Below, in pieces: positions 62,593-64,000 of a DNA stretch of 64,000 nt (the stretch's first letter is position 1; every line of letters starts with the position of its first letter). The notes beneath the pieces were generated by a model. It saw only the letters and a list, made by a program, of their open reading frames with translations. It had not been told where the DNA came from and searched no databases. Made by a program: the position numbers and the translations under genes. The stretch is taken from NCBI GenBank assembly GCA_017305455.1, contig JAFKKO010000115.1, positions 41,692 to 105,691 on the forward strand, given 5' to 3'. The stretch is from Hyphomicrobiales bacterium (GTDB taxonomy: Bacteria; Pseudomonadota; Alphaproteobacteria; Rhizobiales; Xanthobacteraceae).

Positions 62593-64000
62593 GGAGTACG
62601 TCCGCTTTTTCAACGCTTGTTGATGTCATGTCCTGCGCGGGCTTGTCGCCGGCGTCTTTCGGCTGGCCCGACACGGCAAAGCGCAGGCGCACCCAGGCGC
62701 CGCGCGCGCCGGGCCGGATGGCCGCCGCGTCGTTCAGTTCGATCCGCCCGCCATGCTCCTCGAGCACGCGGCCGACAATCGCAAGGCCAAGGCCGGTGCC
62801 CTTCTCGCGCGTCGTCACGTAAGGCTCGAGCAGCCGGGCGCGGCTCTCCTTCGGCAGACCGATGCCGTTGTCGATCACGTCGATGACGATGTCCTCGTCC
62901 TCGCAGGCGGCGATGACGTCGATGCGTCCACCGCCCAGTTCCTCGGGCGGCACCGCGCCGATCGCCTCGGTCGCGTTCTTGATGATGTTCGTCAGCGCCT
63001 GCGAGATCAGGCGGCGGTCGAACTTCGCCCGCATCGGATCCTGCCGGATATCGGCGGTGATCTCGATATCGGGATGACCGACGCGCATCAGGAACACCGC
63101 CTGCCGCACGGTGTCGGCGACGTCCTCGCCTTCGATCACGGGCTTGGGCATCCGCGCGAATTTGGAGAACTCATCGACCATGCGGCGGATGTCATCGACC
63201 TGGCGCACGATGGTGTCGGTGCACTGGTCGAAGATCGCGCGATCCTCGGTGATGGTCTTGCCGAACTTGCGGCGAATACGCTCGGCCGACAACTGGATCG
63301 GCGTCAGCGGGTTCTTGATCTCATGGGCGATCCGGCGGGCGACGTCGGCCCAGGCGGAGGTGCGCTGCGCCGAGACCAGTTCGGTGATGTCGTCGAGGGT
63401 GATAATGTAGCTTTCCCTGGCCTGCGCCGACAGTTCGGCGCTAACGCGCACCGACAGGTTGCGTTCCACGCCGCCGCGGTTAACCTCGATCTGCCCCTGC
63501 ACCAGGCGCGAGGAGCTGCCGCGCGCCGACGCCATCAGTTCGTTCAGTTCGGGAATAATCTCGGACAGCGGATGGCCGAGCGCCTCGGATTCCGGCAGGC
63601 CGATCAGCTTCTCGGCGGAGCGATTCAGCACCGCGATGGTGCCCTCCCCGTCGACGCCGATGATGCCAGCGCTGGCCGACGACAGCACCGCCTCGATGAA
63701 GCGGCGGCGGCTGTCGATCAGTTCGCTGGCGTTGACCAGTTCGTCGCGCTGGGTGCGCAATTCCTGCGTCATCTTGTTGAAGGTCTCGCCGAGATTGGCG
63801 AGGTCGCCTTCGGAGCGCAGCACTGGCACCTGCACATGCAGATTACCCGTGGAGACCTGATCGGCCGCGCCGATCAGGCGGCGGATCGGCGCCACCAGCC
63901 AGTTGGAGAAATTGAGGCCGATCAGCACCGCCGACATCAGCACCGTCAGCGCGATCACCGTGAACATCAGCGCGAAGGCGACCTGGATGCCGAGCTTGCG
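62582..64000 (-). CDS. ntrY: sensor histidine kinase NtrY, N-terminal part cut by window edge
   Basis: The frame stays open to the window end (RKLGIQVAFALMFTV at the edge). Visible, in order: the end of the membrane region with a helix ALTVLMSAVLIGLNFSNWLV, a HAMP domain (APIRRLIGAADQVSTGNLHV), a PAS domain (SSASAGIIGVDGEGTIAVLN), a HisKA site with His in ARRIAHEIKNPLTPIQLSAE, and an HATPase domain with DNGIGLPKESR and KGTGLGLAIVGR. The N-terminal sensor lies outside. It pairs with NtrX in sensing nitrogen or redox state; overlaps ntrX by 11 bp. Confidence 0.92.
   Translation of the reverse strand, partial: RKLGIQVAFALMFTVIALTVLMSAVLIGLNFSNWLVAPIRRLIGAADQVSTGNLHVQVPVLRSEGDLANLGETFNKMTQELRTQRDELVNASELIDSRRRFIEAVLSSASAGIIGVDGEGTIAVLNRSAEKLIGLPESEALGHPLSEIIPELNELMASARGSSSRLVQGQIEVNRGGVERNLSVRVSAELSAQARESYIITLDDITELVSAQRTSAWADVARRIAHEIKNPLTPIQLSAERIRRKFGKTITEDRAIFDQCTDTIVRQVDDIRRMVDEFSKFARMPKPVIEGEDVADTVRQAVFLMRVGHPDIEITADIRQDPMRAKFDRRLISQALTNIIKNATEAIGAVPPEELGGGRIDVIAACEDEDIVIDVIDNGIGLPKESRARLLEPYVTTREKGTGLGLAIVGRVLEEHGGRIELNDAAAIRPGARGAWVRLRFAVSGQPKDAGDKPAQDMTSTSVEKADVLHGE

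Overview
The window reads as a chromosomal segment of a GC-rich alphaproteobacterium, most likely of the Bradyrhizobium/Rhodopseudomonas/Afipia group (Nitrobacteraceae). The reasons are the ntrY-ntrX ... hfq-hflX block with mazG and queC nearby, the tmk-holB-metG-tatD operon, a phosphatidylcholine synthase of the rhizobial type, and short palindromic repeats of the kind common between genes in that family. This is inferred from protein families and gene order; no database search was possible. No rRNA, CRISPR array, transposase or integrase was seen. One tRNA (Ser-UGA) is present.

Layout. 1-10 kb holds housekeeping and metabolic genes: a partial hspQ, an AEC transporter, a flavin monooxygenase, pcs-terC, a quinone oxidoreductase, rimO, the 5-oxoprolinase subunits pxpB-pxpC and an RraA-like aldolase. 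10.6-15.7 kb is a same-strand group that looks like a cyclic-nucleotide signalling module: a CHASE2 class III cyclase, a metallo-beta-lactamase-fold hydrolase, a membrane-anchored cNMP-binding protein, and a protein resembling the C-terminal domain of indolepyruvate oxidoreductase. 15.7-17.7 kb carries small envelope or secreted proteins, one with an apparent frameshift across its signal peptide.

17.7-41.1 kb is a catabolic region. It has a TauE exporter, a NitT/TauT-type ABC importer, two tandem Asp/Glu/hydantoin-racemase-like enzymes, a KstD-like flavoprotein, two paralogous acyl-CoA dehydrogenases, a GcvA-like LysR regulator, a VOC protein, an atypical SDR, an orphan tripartite-tricarboxylate binding protein and a third racemase-like protein. 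It ends in a tight six-gene operon (TPP enzyme, aldehyde dehydrogenase, acyl-CoA dehydrogenase, ADP-forming acyl-CoA synthetase, thiolase, FadJ-like fusion). Read as a route, this operon would take a 2-oxo acid through an aldehyde, an acid and an acyl-CoA to acetyl-CoA. The substrate cannot be read from the sequence.

41.2-44 kb has small secreted or hydrophilic proteins, then a short AT-richer islet of three or four orphan genes lying against the 3' end of tRNA-Ser. 44-52.7 kb is core envelope, replication and translation: rlpA, a D,D-carboxypeptidase, then tmk-holB-metG-tatD-MBL with overlapping or closely spaced genes. The MetRS has a 160-residue Lys/Ala-rich histone-H1-like N-terminal extension. 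52.7-64 kb has an acyl-CoA ligase, a nuclease, an outer-membrane-like protein, queC, mazG, hflX-hfq, a D-amino-acid transaminase and ntrX-ntrY, with ntrY cut by the window end. Four types of intergenic palindromic repeat are scattered through the window.
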